A stretch of DNA of 64,000 bases. Origin: SKLM01 sp964542755. GTDB lineage: Bacteria; Chloroflexota; Anaerolineae; B4-G1. Below are positions 49,985 to 59,213 of this stretch, one piece after another. How positions within the stretch are numbered: position 1 is the stretch's first letter; every line of letters begins with the position of its first letter. The notes beneath the pieces were generated by a model. The model did no database searches and was not told where the DNA came from. It saw only the letters and a list, made by a program, of their open reading frames with translations. The stretch is from the NCBI GenBank assembly GCA_964542755.1, contig CAZIWL010000005.1, forward strand, positions 13,158-77,157. The letters run 5' to 3'. Both the position numbers and the translations under genes were made by a program.

Positions 49985-50123
49985 GTGCACGAACGAGTTG
50001 TCGCCCCGACCGGTGCGATGCACCGAGCGTATGTCTGCCTCGTATGCCAGTCACAAGGGGTCAGTACACTGGCGCCAAGGGCCTCCAACCATCGACGATC
50101 TCCGCGACAAGTCGTTAGCGCAT
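49985..50123 (+). repeat. Dispersed TIR element, copy D (internal deletion)
   Basis: Left terminus GTGCACGAACGAGTTGTCGC (49985-50004) and right terminus GCGACAAGTCGTTAGCGCAT (50104-50123). About 22 bp around the second inner hairpin (AGGTGCGTTGCACCT) are missing relative to the other copies. It ends 18 bp before the predicted -35 at 50142. Confidence 0.88.
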
Positions 50124-50141
50124 CCGTCGAGCGTGATAGGC

Positions 50142-50170
50142 TTGCGCACCCGCCTCCTCTATGATACAAC
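50142..50170 (+). promoter_or_regulatory. Weak promoter before the response regulator
   Basis: TTGCGC (50142-50147), 17 nt, TACAAC (50165-50170). The match to consensus is poor in the -10; called mainly because of position. Confidence 0.35.
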
Positions 50171-50185
50171 ATCGACGGGAGAGCC

Positions 50186-50872
50186 ATGCAAGGACTGATT
50201 CTCGTCGTGGACGACCAACCGAAGATCGTCAAGCAGGCCCGTGACTATCTCGAGAAGGCGGGCTTTCAGGTCGTTGGGGCAGCCGATGGGCAGATGTCGC
50301 TGGATCTGGCACGCCGTGAGCGGCCCGATCTGATCGTACTCGATCTCAACCTGCCAGGTATAGACGGACTCGATGTCTGCCGGGCTCTTCGGCGGCAGTC
50401 CGATGTGCCGATCATCATGCTCACCGCGCGGGTTGGCGAAGCTGATAGGCTCATCGGATTGGAGCTTGGCGCCGACGACTACATCACCAAGCCTTTTTCC
50501 CCTCGTGAGCTGGTCGCTCGGGTGCGGGCTGTGCTCCGCCGCGTCCGCGGCGGTGTCCACCGCCCCGGGGTTATCCGGGCTGGGGACTTGGAGATCGATA
50601 TACCGGGTCACCGGGTCACTGTCGAGGGGGAGCCCTGTCACCTGACGCGTACCGAGTTTGATCTCCTGGAGGCGCTGGCTCAGAGTCCCGGTCAAGCCTT
50701 CACCAGGGAGCAGCTTCTCGATCGGCTCCACGGTGTGGCCTACGATGGCTATGATCGGAGCATCGATGCGCACATCAAGAACCTGCGTCAGAAGATCGAG
50801 CCTGATCCATCGGAGCCTCGCTACATCGTCACCGTTTATGGCGTGGGCTACCGGTTTACCGATGAACTCTAA
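50186..50872 (+). CDS. OmpR/PhoB-family response regulator
   Basis: A 228-aa regulator with receiver (DDQPKIVKQ; phospho-acceptor Asp ~53 in LIVLDLNLPGIDG; KPFSPRELVAR) and winged-helix DNA-binding domain (~130-225; RSIDAHIKNLRQKIEPD...GVGYRF). It pairs with the histidine kinase 131 nt downstream. ATG 50186 lies only ~10 nt after the predicted start site, so the leader is short and has no strong ribosome site. Confidence 0.95.
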   Translation: MQGLILVVDDQPKIVKQARDYLEKAGFQVVGAADGQMSLDLARRERPDLIVLDLNLPGIDGLDVCRALRRQSDVPIIMLTARVGEADRLIGLELGADDYITKPFSPRELVARVRAVLRRVRGGVHRPGVIRAGDLEIDIPGHRVTVEGEPCHLTRTEFDLLEALAQSPGQAFTREQLLDRLHGVAYDGYDRSIDAHIKNLRQKIEPDPSEPRYIVTVYGVGYRFTDEL

Positions 50873-51003
50873 GCCTGTGGCTGCGACGACTAGGCTCCCA
50901 GTCGCTTCCGGGTGGAGCGCGCACCGGGCTCGTCCACGACCCGGACCTGATCTCCACCACCTTTTTACACCAGATGTCGTGTTCAAGATGGAGGATTGAC
51001 AGC

Positions 51004-52185
51004 ATGAGCTCCGAGGCGGACGACAAGATGTCTGGAAGCCCGATGAGCCGGGGAGACCGTGGGCGCTTCCACGGTCGGTCTCCGACGTGCCCGGGCCGCT
51101 GGCACCACTCCCGTCCTGTACGCCGCCGAGGCGTGTTCCTGCGCCTTGTGGTGACTTTTGGCTTGCTTGCCTTGGTGGCGGTGGGCGGCATTGCCGCTCT
51201 GTCCAGGCTCTTCTCTGGTCTGGCTGACGGATCGATCCTCGGGCCGGACGGCAGGGTGACAGTTGCCGCCTGGCTGGCGGGGCTCGGTTCGTTTTTCATG
51301 CTGGCTTTCGTGATCGCCGTGCTGTCTCGACGTGCCTTCCACGGTGTGGCCGCGCCCCTCGCTGACGTGATGGCCGCTGCAGACGCCGTGGCGGGCGGAG
51401 ATCTGTCGGCACGGGTGACCGTTCCGAAACACGGCCCAGACCGGTTTTCCAACCTGGCCGCGTCCTTCAACCGCATGGCAGAGGAGTTGGAGCGGGCGGA
51501 GCAGCGCCGGCGGAACCTGACCGCCGATGTGGCCCACGAGCTACGGAATCCCCTCCACCTCATCCAGGGCAACTTGGAGGGCATCCTGGATGAGGTCTAC
51601 GAGGCGACCGATGAGCACGTCCTCGCGACGTTGGAGGAGACCAGGTTGATGGCTCGCCTCATAGAGGATCTCCGCACGCTCTCGCTGGCGGAGGCGGGAG
51701 AGCTGCTCATGCGCAGAGAGTCGGCCGACGTCAACGAGCTGTTGGCTGATGTGCGGACCAGCTTCAGCGGCCAGGCCGAGGCAGCCGGCCTGGAGCTAGA
51801 GCTGAGGCTTGCCGAGGACATTCCATTGCTTGTCGGGGACATCAATCGACTGGAGCAGATTCTGAGCAATCTGACGGCCAACGCCATTCGACACACACCA
51901 CCCGGCGGCGCCATTAGCCTGGCGACGGGACTGTCACCCGACGGCGTGCGCATCTCGGTCAGCGACACGGGGGAGGGGATTTCGACCGAGGATCAGCCGT
52001 ACGTCTTCGACCGGTTCTGGCGCGGCGACAGGTCGCGGTCGCGAACGGATGGCGACGGGACCGGGCTGGGGCTGGCCATCGCCAGACAGCTCGTGGAGGC
52101 CCACGGTGGGCGCATTGAGGTCAGGAGCACGCCCGGGGAGGGGACGACCTTCCAGATTGAGCTTCCAGCAACGGAGGCGTTGTGA
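51004..52185 (+). CDS. Two-component sensor histidine kinase with HAMP
   Basis: A 393-aa kinase. A polar N-terminus (~1-43) is followed by two membrane helices (~44-66 and ~84-106) around a very short outer loop, a HAMP domain (~108-160), HisKA with the phosphorylated His at ~178 (DVAHELRNPLHLIQ), and the ATPase domain (N box NLTANAIRH, GEGIS, GTGLGLAI). The tiny outer loop suggests sensing within the membrane or through a partner, such as the small membrane proteins upstream. It phosphorylates the regulator at 50186. ATG 51004 follows GGAGG. Confidence 0.95.
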   Translation: MSSEADDKMSGSPMSRGDRGRFHGRSPTCPGRWHHSRPVRRRGVFLRLVVTFGLLALVAVGGIAALSRLFSGLADGSILGPDGRVTVAAWLAGLGSFFMLAFVIAVLSRRAFHGVAAPLADVMAAADAVAGGDLSARVTVPKHGPDRFSNLAASFNRMAEELERAEQRRRNLTADVAHELRNPLHLIQGNLEGILDEVYEATDEHVLATLEETRLMARLIEDLRTLSLAEAGELLMRRESADVNELLADVRTSFSGQAEAAGLELELRLAEDIPLLVGDINRLEQILSNLTANAIRHTPPGGAISLATGLSPDGVRISVSDTGEGISTEDQPYVFDRFWRGDRSRSRTDGDGTGLGLAIARQLVEAHGGRIEVRSTPGEGTTFQIELPATEAL

Positions 52186-52258
52186 TTACGCGTCTCCATC
52201 CTCGGGGTGCGACGCGCCGGCCTTCGGCACGTAGGATACCGATCCCAAAAAGCCAGCG

Positions 52259-52798
52259 ATGAAGAGGAGAATTGAGGTCGTTCCGCATGATCCGCTGTGG
52301 CCGGAGCGCTTCCGAGAGGAGGCGCAAGAGCTGTTGGAGGTCTTCGGCTCGAACGTCCAGGCGATTCACCACGTGGGCAGCACGGCGATCCCCGGCATCA
52401 AGGCGAAACCTATCATCGACGTTCTCGTCGTAGCGCGGGATCTCGAGCAGGTGGATCGACACAACAAGGAGATGGCAGCTAGGGGCTACATACCCAAAGG
52501 GGCCTTCGGCATTCCGGGCCGGCGTTTCTTCATTAAAGGCACCGAGACGGAGCGGAGCCACCACGTCCACATCTTCGCGCGGGCGCACCCGGCGATCCAT
52601 CGCCATCTAGCCTTCCGGGACTATCTTCGAGCCCATCCCGGTCGGGCGCAGGCCTACGGCCGGCTGAAAGAGGAGCTCGCCCGCACGTTCCGGCATGACA
52701 TTGAGGGCTACATGGCTGGCAAGGACGCGTTCATCAAGACGATCGAGAAGGAGGCGCAAGCGTGGAAGGACCGACGCAAAGGGACCGACAAGACCTAG
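52259..52798 (+). CDS. GrpB family (UPF0157) nucleotidyltransferase-fold protein
   Basis: A 179-aa GrpB-family protein. The key block is HHVGSTAIPGIKAKPIIDVLVVA, the GS and D-x-D-like part of the nucleotidyltransferase fold; later HVHIFARAHPAIHRHLAFRDYLRAHP. Enzymatic role uncertain; homologues are fused to CoaE in some bacteria. ATG 52259 lacks a strong Shine-Dalgarno site. The next gene overlaps its 3' end by 37 nt. Confidence 0.92.
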   Translation: MKRRIEVVPHDPLWPERFREEAQELLEVFGSNVQAIHHVGSTAIPGIKAKPIIDVLVVARDLEQVDRHNKEMAARGYIPKGAFGIPGRRFFIKGTETERSHHVHIFARAHPAIHRHLAFRDYLRAHPGRAQAYGRLKEELARTFRHDIEGYMAGKDAFIKTIEKEAQAWKDRRKGTDKT

Positions 52799-53421
52799 AG
52801 GGTGGCGTACCGCAGCCTGTGCTCAAGATACTTTTCCGTTTGGCGACCTGGCGGAATATCCTGATTCTCTGGGGCGTACTCTTACTCTACAATCTTTTCG
52901 TCCTGGGCCCGGCTTACGCACGCATTGAAGCGATCTCCGGAGGGGTCCGGGCCCTTGATTTCCTCATCGTCTATCGCCCGGAGAAAGCGTACGAAATGAT
53001 CGCCGCCTACGGGGAGCTGGGACGGCGTTACTACGCGACCATTGCACCGACCCTGGACACGGTCTTCCCGCTCCTCTCGGCGGCGGCGTTCGTTCTGACC
53101 CTCACCCGCGTCTTCCCCCGCGCATTCACCAGTGAGGGTGTTCTTCATCGAGCTCTCTTCGTACCCGTAGGTGCGATGGTGGCTGACCTTCTCGAGAATG
53201 CAGGCATTGTGACGATGCTCCTCGTCTACCCCCGCGATCTGCGGGGCGTAGCTCTCTTGACCAGCTCCCTCTCCACCGTGAAGTGGACGGCGGTCGCTGC
53301 CGAGACCGTCCTCGTCATCATTGGCGTGGCCGCCTGGGCCGTCAGGGCGGTACGGGGCCGAATCGAGGATGCGCCGAGCGACCAGAACCAGCGGGGTCTG
53401 CCGGGGAGCCGGGATACGTAG
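52762..53421 (+). CDS. Four-helix membrane protein of unknown function
   Basis: A 219-aa protein with four membrane spans (NILILWGVLLLYNLFVL, FPLLSAAAFVLTLTRVF, VPVGAMVADLLENAGIVTMLLV, TVLVIIGVAAWAVRAV) and polar ends. The DLLEN motif in the third span is seen in other uncharacterised bacterial membrane proteins. The start is GTG 52762, preceded by AAGGAGG 8 nt upstream inside the GrpB gene; a later GTG at 52819 is possible. Converges with the minus-strand block. Confidence 0.65.
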   Translation: MEGPTQRDRQDLEGGVPQPVLKILFRLATWRNILILWGVLLLYNLFVLGPAYARIEAISGGVRALDFLIVYRPEKAYEMIAAYGELGRRYYATIAPTLDTVFPLLSAAAFVLTLTRVFPRAFTSEGVLHRALFVPVGAMVADLLENAGIVTMLLVYPRDLRGVALLTSSLSTVKWTAVAAETVLVIIGVAAWAVRAVRGRIEDAPSDQNQRGLPGSRDT

Positions 53422-53488
53422 CCAGTCACGCCGTCGAGGCTGCCACCGCAACTGCCTGTGGCGCAGTGGACTGCTTTCGGCCCTCGCT

Positions 53489-54145
53489 TCAGTGCTGGAC
53501 CGCTCGTCGTGCGCCAACGAAGAGCAGCATCGCGGCCCCCGCCACGCAGGTCAACACACCCCATCCGGGCCGGGTGGTCACCCCATAGAGGTTGGATGCC
53601 AGGGGATGAAGCAGCACACTCTGCCAGAGAGCTGGCGCGCTCCCAGCCAGGGCCAGTGTGGCGAGGAGTGCTCCCCGCGTTCGCTCAGACAGACGAGGCG
53701 TCAGCAGCGATGCGACGGTCAGGATGACACCTGCCGCCACAATGGCCAACTGTAGCCGATAGGGAGGCGCTGAGATAGCCTGGAAGGGAGGGACCACGCT
53801 CGTGGCGACCACCGTCAGCAAGCCCGTTGCCGCGAGCCGCCATACAGGAGTTGCTCGGGAACAGTTCACCACGAGAGCCAGCGAGACGGTGCCGGCCAGC
53901 AGGGGCATCACGAAGAGACCTCTCCTCACAGGCACGGCCCCGCCCTGAATCTGTGGGAAGAACTTTGCGAACTCGGAGAGCTCGTAGCCTGTCACCGTCA
54001 AAGCGGCTGTCTTGTGGGCGATCCAGGGCCCGAAGAATCCCACGACCATCAGGAGTGCGGCGACAAACTGGAGGCTGCAGATAGAGGAGCCTTGTCGGTT
54101 CTCCGTTCGGTAGGGTGCTCGAGGTGCTCGATTCGCGCGAGCCAT
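53489..54145 (-). CDS. Hydrophobic membrane protein of unknown function
   Basis: A 218-aa protein with about six membrane spans (FVAALLMVVGFFGPWI, LFVMPLLAGTVSLALVV, LQLAIVAAGVILTVASLL, LLFVGA at the end). No family recognised. Its ATG overlaps the stop of the GT4 gene (TAATG), so it is coupled to it and probably acts in the same envelope pathway. The preceding gap from the plus-strand gene is only 67 nt. Confidence 0.65.
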   Translation of the reverse strand: MARANRAPRAPYRTENRQGSSICSLQFVAALLMVVGFFGPWIAHKTAALTVTGYELSEFAKFFPQIQGGAVPVRRGLFVMPLLAGTVSLALVVNCSRATPVWRLAATGLLTVVATSVVPPFQAISAPPYRLQLAIVAAGVILTVASLLTPRLSERTRGALLATLALAGSAPALWQSVLLHPLASNLYGVTTRPGWGVLTCVAGAAMLLFVGARRAVQH

Positions 54146-55347
54146 TACCGCACCTCCAAGGAGTCAATCGTCTCCAGAAGCTGCCGCGCCGACGTGTGCC
54201 AGCTGAAGCCTGCCGCCTGCGCCAGGCCGCGGTTGATCATCGCTGCGCGCAGTCCGTCGTCCTCCCAGATCCTGGCCATCGCTGACCCTAATCCATCCAC
54301 GTCGAGTGGATCAATCAGAAGCGCACCATCCCCGGCGACCTCAGGCAGCGACGACGAGTCTGAGCAGACGACGGGGACGCCTGACGCCATAGCCTCCAGA
54401 ACTGGAAGTCCGAAGCCCTCATAGAGCGAGGGAAACGCGAACAAGGCTGCCCCACGGTACAGCGCGGGCAGGTCTTCTTCCTCCACAAAGCCGAGCAGAT
54501 TCACCCACTCGTGCTTGCTGGCCTCCTCGAGGATCGGCTCGAAGAGCCACCCGTGACCGCCCCCGATCAACAACTGTATGTCATCCTTCACCCTCTCCCG
54601 CATCCTGGCGAAGGCGCGTATCAGCCGGACGTAATTCTTCCGCGGCTGAAGCGTGCCGACGCTTAAAGCGTAGGGAACATCGGCTATGTCGTATCGCCCG
54701 CGTACGGACGCCGGCAGCCGGTTGGCCTTTCGGGCTATCGGATGACGCCTGGTTTCGACTGGCTGGTCTTTTTCTGGCGGGTGGAAACGCGAGTCCACAC
54801 CCGGGGTGATCACCCTCACTTTGGCACCTGGGACGTTGAAGAGGGCCATTAGGTCCGATCGCGTGTGCTCTGAATCCGCCAGCACCCGGTCGGCGCGTTC
54901 GATGGACCGGGGGACGACGCGCTCCAGGTACTGGCGCAAACGGGGCACGAAGGCCTCGGGGTGGTGGATGAAGGAAAGATCGTGGACCGTCAGCAAGTTC
55001 CCGGTGCTACGTCGCGTCGGTGGCAGGGTGAAGTCTGGGGAGTAGAAGACGTCTATGGGGCCGATAGCGAGCTCCACCGGAATCGGCACGCGGAGCCTGT
55101 GCCAGATTCGCGCCAACCAGTCGTCGGTCACCGGTACGGTGCAAATGTCGAGGGCCTGTCCGCCCAGGAGTCGAAGGCCCTCTCCTTGTTCTCTCCATCG
55201 CTCCTCAGGCAGGCCGCCAGCGGCGGCGAAGAGGGCGAATCGGTGTCCGTTCTTCAGGGCGAGCACCGCCCGGACCAGCTCTCGTGTGTACCGGCCGATG
55301 CCGGCGGCCTGTCGCAGCGCCGAGGTATAGTCAATCCCGATCCTCAA
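54145..55347 (-). CDS. Glycosyltransferase family 4
   Basis: A 400-aa GT-B enzyme. The N-terminus RIGIDYTSALRQAAGIGRYTREL is the GT4 acceptor-side start. The C-terminal donor domain has LSVGTLQPRKNYVRLIRAF, LLIGGGHGWL, VNLLGFVEEEDLPALY and the EGFGLPVLEAMASGVPVVCSD E-x7-E block. Probably a mannosyl- or other hexosyltransferase building surface glycan, with donor unknown. Runs into the membrane protein at 53489 with a one-base overlap; GtrA lies 70 nt upstream. Confidence 0.93.
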   Translation of the reverse strand: MRIGIDYTSALRQAAGIGRYTRELVRAVLALKNGHRFALFAAAGGLPEERWREQGEGLRLLGGQALDICTVPVTDDWLARIWHRLRVPIPVELAIGPIDVFYSPDFTLPPTRRSTGNLLTVHDLSFIHHPEAFVPRLRQYLERVVPRSIERADRVLADSEHTRSDLMALFNVPGAKVRVITPGVDSRFHPPEKDQPVETRRHPIARKANRLPASVRGRYDIADVPYALSVGTLQPRKNYVRLIRAFARMRERVKDDIQLLIGGGHGWLFEPILEEASKHEWVNLLGFVEEEDLPALYRGAALFAFPSLYEGFGLPVLEAMASGVPVVCSDSSSLPEVAGDGALLIDPLDVDGLGSAMARIWEDDGLRAAMINRGLAQAAGFSWHTSARQLLETIDSLEVR

Positions 55348-55417
55348 GTCCCCTCCCCTAATGTGCTGTCAAGATCCCGGGCAATTCGGACGGCGGGGGA
55401 GTGTGAGAGTGGTTGGT

Positions 55418-55912
55418 TCACTCTACGTGGCTGAAGGTCCATAGGCGGTTGACAAAGAAATTCCAGAAGAGCACCACCGCCGTGGCCAGGAGCTTCGCGC
55501 TGTTATACGCGAAGTCGAAATGGGACATGCCCACGGTCAACGCGAGGCGGCCAACGGGGCCCGCGAGGGCCCCTGACTCTCCAAGGAGCCACTGGTCGCC
55601 TCCATAGAAGATCATCGTGTTGATCACCAGGCCGGCCACGTTGACGAAGAAGAACTGGATAAACTGGCGAGTCAAGGGGTCCTTGCGCGTCTCTGGGTAG
55701 ACCCAGACCCGGTTCCAGATGAAGTTACTGATCACAGCGGCAGTGAAGGAACAGCTGTTGGCCAGCACCTTCGGGAATCCTGCCAGTTGGACCAGCAGAT
55801 TGAGCGTTCCGAAGTCGATAACTGCGCCGAGTGTACCCACTGCGGCAAATTTCAGGAACCGTACGGCTTCCTTCTGATGTTCCTGCGCAAACGGTCTGAC
55901 TCTAGCGATCAT
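55418..55912 (-). CDS. GtrA-like flippase-family membrane protein
   Basis: A 164-aa GtrA-family protein with four membrane spans: FLKFAAVGTLGAVIDFGTLNLLV, FTAAVISNFIWNRVWVYPET, FFFVNVAGLVINTMIFY and FWNFFVNRLWTFSHVE at the end. GtrA proteins are thought to flip lipid-linked sugars. Its ATG at 55912 lies inside the end of the O-antigen ligase gene (11-nt overlap). Confidence 0.9.
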   Translation of the reverse strand: MIARVRPFAQEHQKEAVRFLKFAAVGTLGAVIDFGTLNLLVQLAGFPKVLANSCSFTAAVISNFIWNRVWVYPETRKDPLTRQFIQFFFVNVAGLVINTMIFYGGDQWLLGESGALAGPVGRLALTVGMSHFDFAYNSAKLLATAVVLFWNFFVNRLWTFSHVE

Positions 55913-57515
55913 GAATGGATGTCATCCTGTTCGTCTGCTGTATTACAAAGGCTCCCAGCCCGAGCAACACGCCCAGGTGGAGATGGACATTGTTCACAAA
56001 AAGGTTGTCCAGGAGGTGATGCACCGTGACGTGAGTCCATACCCCAAGGAGTCCTACGCCGATGCCGCGAGCGAGGCCCCGAGCTCGACGGGTGACCAGC
56101 CAGGTCTGCCAGAAAACAGCGCCCCAGAGGATCAGGTACGCGGTCAGCCCGAGCAGCCCCGTTTCCGCCCATAGATTCAGGTAGATATTGTGCGCGTGAC
56201 CCAATGCTATGGGCCAGTTGATCAAGGCGAAGGTGGGATACGCTGCTTCGTAGCAACCCAGTCCCACACCGGTCCATAAGCGATGCCGGACCATAGAAAA
56301 GGCTGCCTGCCAGTGCGCCAGCCGCTCGACGACGGCGTAGTTGGCGTCGTTGATGGGCACACCTCGGACATCCTCCAGTCGTATGTCCTGCACGAAAGAG
56401 GTTAGCCTATGCGTGAACGACGCCGGGAGGCGCCCGGAGACGTAAAGCCCCACGCCGGCGACGGCCAGGGCGGCCACCAATATCGCGCTCCAGAGGGTTC
56501 TTCGCGGCAGCGCGGCCGCCATGGCCAGGGTTGCCGCCCCGAATCCCATCCACGCACCTCGGCTCCAAGTAACGACCAAAGCAGGCAGCATCGCCATGGT
56601 CGCCGCGACGCCAAAGCCGAAGAGCGGCCACTCGAACGACCGCGTGCTGTGCCAAGCCACCGCCGGTCCAGGTGCCGCGGTCTGGAGCAATCTGTGGTCC
56701 GCCGGTGCATCCGGTTTCCCAGCGATGAAGCGATCCCAGAGCAATGCAACGACCGTGCCCAGCGCCAGTGCGGTGGTCAGGCCGATGTATCCCCCGTACG
56801 GGTTCGGCTGTTCAAACGTACCATAGGCGCGGAAGAAGTTCCCCCTCAGGATTCTGAAGTGATCCGGTCCATCACGGCGGAGGCCGAACTGCCAGATGCC
56901 TATCAGGGCCTGCACAAGGCCTCCGGCCCACACCACCACCAGGAGGCCTCGCAGCCGGCGCCCTGCTGGACCGGCTATCCGCCGCATCGAGCCGTGGTTA
57001 CTGACCCCCCTTGCTGCGAGGTGTTCCTGAACGAAAACGAAGAGCAGGACGATCTCCCCCCACTTGACGAGTTCGGGGATGCCATAGGAAAGGAGCCCGA
57101 TGGCATTCCACAAGGAGAGGAGCGAACCTCCGAGGAAGGCCAGTAGGGGAAGGAACAAAGGGCTCGACTGGGATCCGAAGGGGCTTGGAATGCGGACGTC
57201 ACGCCTGCTCAGGCCCTTCAGAAGCCACGACCCCAGAGCCAGCGCGATGAATAGGTGTCCCACCTGGGGTGGGACTTGGGGCACTTCGGCACTTAGATAA
57301 GCTTTCAGGGGACCGACGAAGAGCCCAGCAGCCAAACCCACGAACGGTTCTATGAGTGCCCCAATCACCACGCCCAACAGGCCGACAAAGGCAATGCCCT
57401 CCGCCGGGGACAGCTGAATCACCGCTAGGCTGGTCAGCAAGGCCAACGCTAGGCCGGCGGTGGTGACCAGGGGGCCGTTCCAGGCCAGGGGACGATGGGC
57501 TGCGACGAACCTCAC
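55902..57515 (-). CDS. O-antigen ligase (Wzy/WaaL-like) membrane protein 1
   Basis: A 537-aa protein with about ten to twelve membrane spans and a large outer loop, ending in a Wzy_C-like part: HRLWTGVGLGCYEAAYPTF and ALGHAHNIYLNLWAETGLLG, with the H-x-HN motif that marks the ligase family. It joins or polymerises surface glycan units. GTG 57515 overlaps the end of the epimerase gene (ATGTGA); the frame continues upstream but within that gene. Confidence 0.9.
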   Translation of the reverse strand: MRFVAAHRPLAWNGPLVTTAGLALALLTSLAVIQLSPAEGIAFVGLLGVVIGALIEPFVGLAAGLFVGPLKAYLSAEVPQVPPQVGHLFIALALGSWLLKGLSRRDVRIPSPFGSQSSPLFLPLLAFLGGSLLSLWNAIGLLSYGIPELVKWGEIVLLFVFVQEHLAARGVSNHGSMRRIAGPAGRRLRGLLVVVWAGGLVQALIGIWQFGLRRDGPDHFRILRGNFFRAYGTFEQPNPYGGYIGLTTALALGTVVALLWDRFIAGKPDAPADHRLLQTAAPGPAVAWHSTRSFEWPLFGFGVAATMAMLPALVVTWSRGAWMGFGAATLAMAAALPRRTLWSAILVAALAVAGVGLYVSGRLPASFTHRLTSFVQDIRLEDVRGVPINDANYAVVERLAHWQAAFSMVRHRLWTGVGLGCYEAAYPTFALINWPIALGHAHNIYLNLWAETGLLGLTAYLILWGAVFWQTWLVTRRARGLARGIGVGLLGVWTHVTVHHLLDNLFVNNVHLHLGVLLGLGAFVIQQTNRMTSIHDR

Positions 57516-58453
57516 ATTTGCTCCCGGAAGTAGACCGCGGTCTCCCTTAGACCTTCCATGAGACTCACCGTGGGAGACCACCCCAGCACCTGCATCGCCT
57601 TCGTGATGTCCGGGCAGCGGACCTTGGGATCGTCAGCCGTGCGAGCGTCACGTGGCTCAACAAATGTGATCTCCGAGTCGCTCCCCGTTACCTCCAGGAC
57701 TTGATGGGCGAACTTGAGGATCGTCATCTCGTCGGGATTGCCGATGTTGACCGGCTCCGTCTCGTCCGAGAAGAGGAGTCGAACGAGCCCTTCCACCTGA
57801 TCACTGATGTAGCAGAAGGATCTGGTATGCTTCCCCTCGTCGTAGACGGTGAGCGGGTCGCCCCTCAGGGCCTGGCAGACGAAATTCGGCACCACCCGCC
57901 CGTCATCCATCCGCATCCGTGGGCCATACGTGTTGAAGATGCGGGCGATCCGTGTGTCGACACCGTGGTACCGATGATAGGCCATGACAAGAGCCTCTGC
58001 AAAGCGTTTGCTCTCGTCGTAGACACCCCGAGGCCCGATTGGGTTCACGTTTCCCCAGTAGTCCTCCCTCTGGGGGTGTTCCAACGGGTCGCCGTATACC
58101 TCCGAAGTCGACGCGAGCATGTAACGTGCATGCTTCGCCATGGCCAGCCCCAGGGTCTTATGGGTGCCCAAAGCCCCCACTTTCAGCGTCTGGATGGGGT
58201 AGTTCAGGTAGTCGACCGGGCTCGGAAGGCTTGCCAGGTGGAGCACGACGTCGAGATTGCCCTCGACGAAGATGTAGTTCGTGACGTCTTGTTTGATGAA
58301 GTGGAATCGTTCATTGCCTGCCAGGTGCGCGATGTTGTCCACCTTGCCCGTCATCAGATTGTCCATTGCGATGACGTCGTGGCCCGCTTCGAGCAGCCGG
58401 TCGCAGAGATGTGAGCCGATGAATCCAGCACCACCGGTGATCAGAATGCGCAT
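57512..58453 (-). CDS. NAD-dependent epimerase/dehydratase (UDP-glucuronate decarboxylase-like)
   Basis: A 313-aa extended short-chain dehydrogenase. NAD motif GGAGFIGSH at the N-terminus, STSEVYGDP, catalytic YDESKR (Y-x3-K), RIFNTYGPRMRMDDGRVVPNF and GKHTRSFCYI. The combination fits UDP-xylose synthase (UXS) type decarboxylases, which make UDP-xylose from UDP-glucuronate. ATG 58453 follows GAGGAG; nine further codons upstream are not used. The end overlaps the O-antigen ligase start. Confidence 0.92.
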   Translation of the reverse strand: MRILITGGAGFIGSHLCDRLLEAGHDVIAMDNLMTGKVDNIAHLAGNERFHFIKQDVTNYIFVEGNLDVVLHLASLPSPVDYLNYPIQTLKVGALGTHKTLGLAMAKHARYMLASTSEVYGDPLEHPQREDYWGNVNPIGPRGVYDESKRFAEALVMAYHRYHGVDTRIARIFNTYGPRMRMDDGRVVPNFVCQALRGDPLTVYDEGKHTRSFCYISDQVEGLVRLLFSDETEPVNIGNPDEMTILKFAHQVLEVTGSDSEITFVEPRDARTADDPKVRCPDITKAMQVLGWSPTVSLMEGLRETAVYFREQM

Positions 58454-58526
58454 GGATTGCTCCTCGTTGTTCGATATCAAGCTGAGAGGGGGTGAACCTG
58501 AGCAGGACAGGCGACCGGAGATCCGG

Positions 58527-59075
58527 TCAGTCCGTCTGGGCCGCGAGCGCCGCGGCGAACGTGTCGTGGGCCGATTGCCCGTATAGGCAGAAGACGATCC
58601 GTTGGAGCTGCGTGCCGGACTTGGCGTAATCGATGGCGGCGCCGAGCATCACCCGGGCCGCTTCCTCCATGGGATAGCCGTAGATACCGGTGCTGAGGGC
58701 GGGAAGTGCGATCGACCCCAGGTTGTGCTCTTCAGCCATCTCTAGGGCCGAGATCACGGCCGATGCCAGCAGGTGCGCTGCTTTCGACGACGACATGCTG
58801 TCGTACACAGGTCCCACCGCGTGAATCACGTAGTCCGCCTTCAGATCACCCCCCGAGGTGATAGCCGCCGACCCCGTGGGCACGCGTCCGTGTTCTTGCA
58901 CCCAGCGGTTGCTCTCCTTCTGGATCACGGAGCCCGCAGCCCGGGAGATCACGCCGGCGACGCCGCCCCCGTGGGCCAGGCGCTCATTGGCCGCGTTCAC
59001 GATGGCATCTGTTTCTAGCGAGGTGATGTCGCCCTCGACCAGTTCGATCGCTGTGCCCTCGATGTTGATCTCCAC
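58527..59075 (-). CDS. Macrodomain protein (O-acetyl-ADP-ribose deacetylase-like)
   Basis: A 182-aa single macrodomain. The ligand-binding segments are DAIVNAANERLAHGGGVAG and LPALSTGIYGYP, both intact, so it should bind ADP-ribose and may hydrolyse O-acetyl-ADP-ribose or ADP-ribosyl esters (MacroD type). ATG 59075 follows GGAGG. It sits in the sugar-nucleotide region between the epimerase and the DUF4230 gene; no ADP-ribosyltransferase is in the window. Confidence 0.93.
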   Translation of the reverse strand: MEINIEGTAIELVEGDITSLETDAIVNAANERLAHGGGVAGVISRAAGSVIQKESNRWVQEHGRVPTGSAAITSGGDLKADYVIHAVGPVYDSMSSSKAAHLLASAVISALEMAEEHNLGSIALPALSTGIYGYPMEEAARVMLGAAIDYAKSGTQLQRIVFCLYGQSAHDTFAAALAAQTD

Positions 59076-59213
59076 GCTGCCTCCTTCCCTCAGGCGTGCC
59101 TCGGGGTGGCCGATGTCCGTCGAGCCCTCAGAGGAGCTGGGTACGGGGTGGGTGGCTGCTGGGTCTCGGAACGCGTTCGCGGGGTGTGGGGAGCCCCCTT
59201 TCTCAGAAGAAGG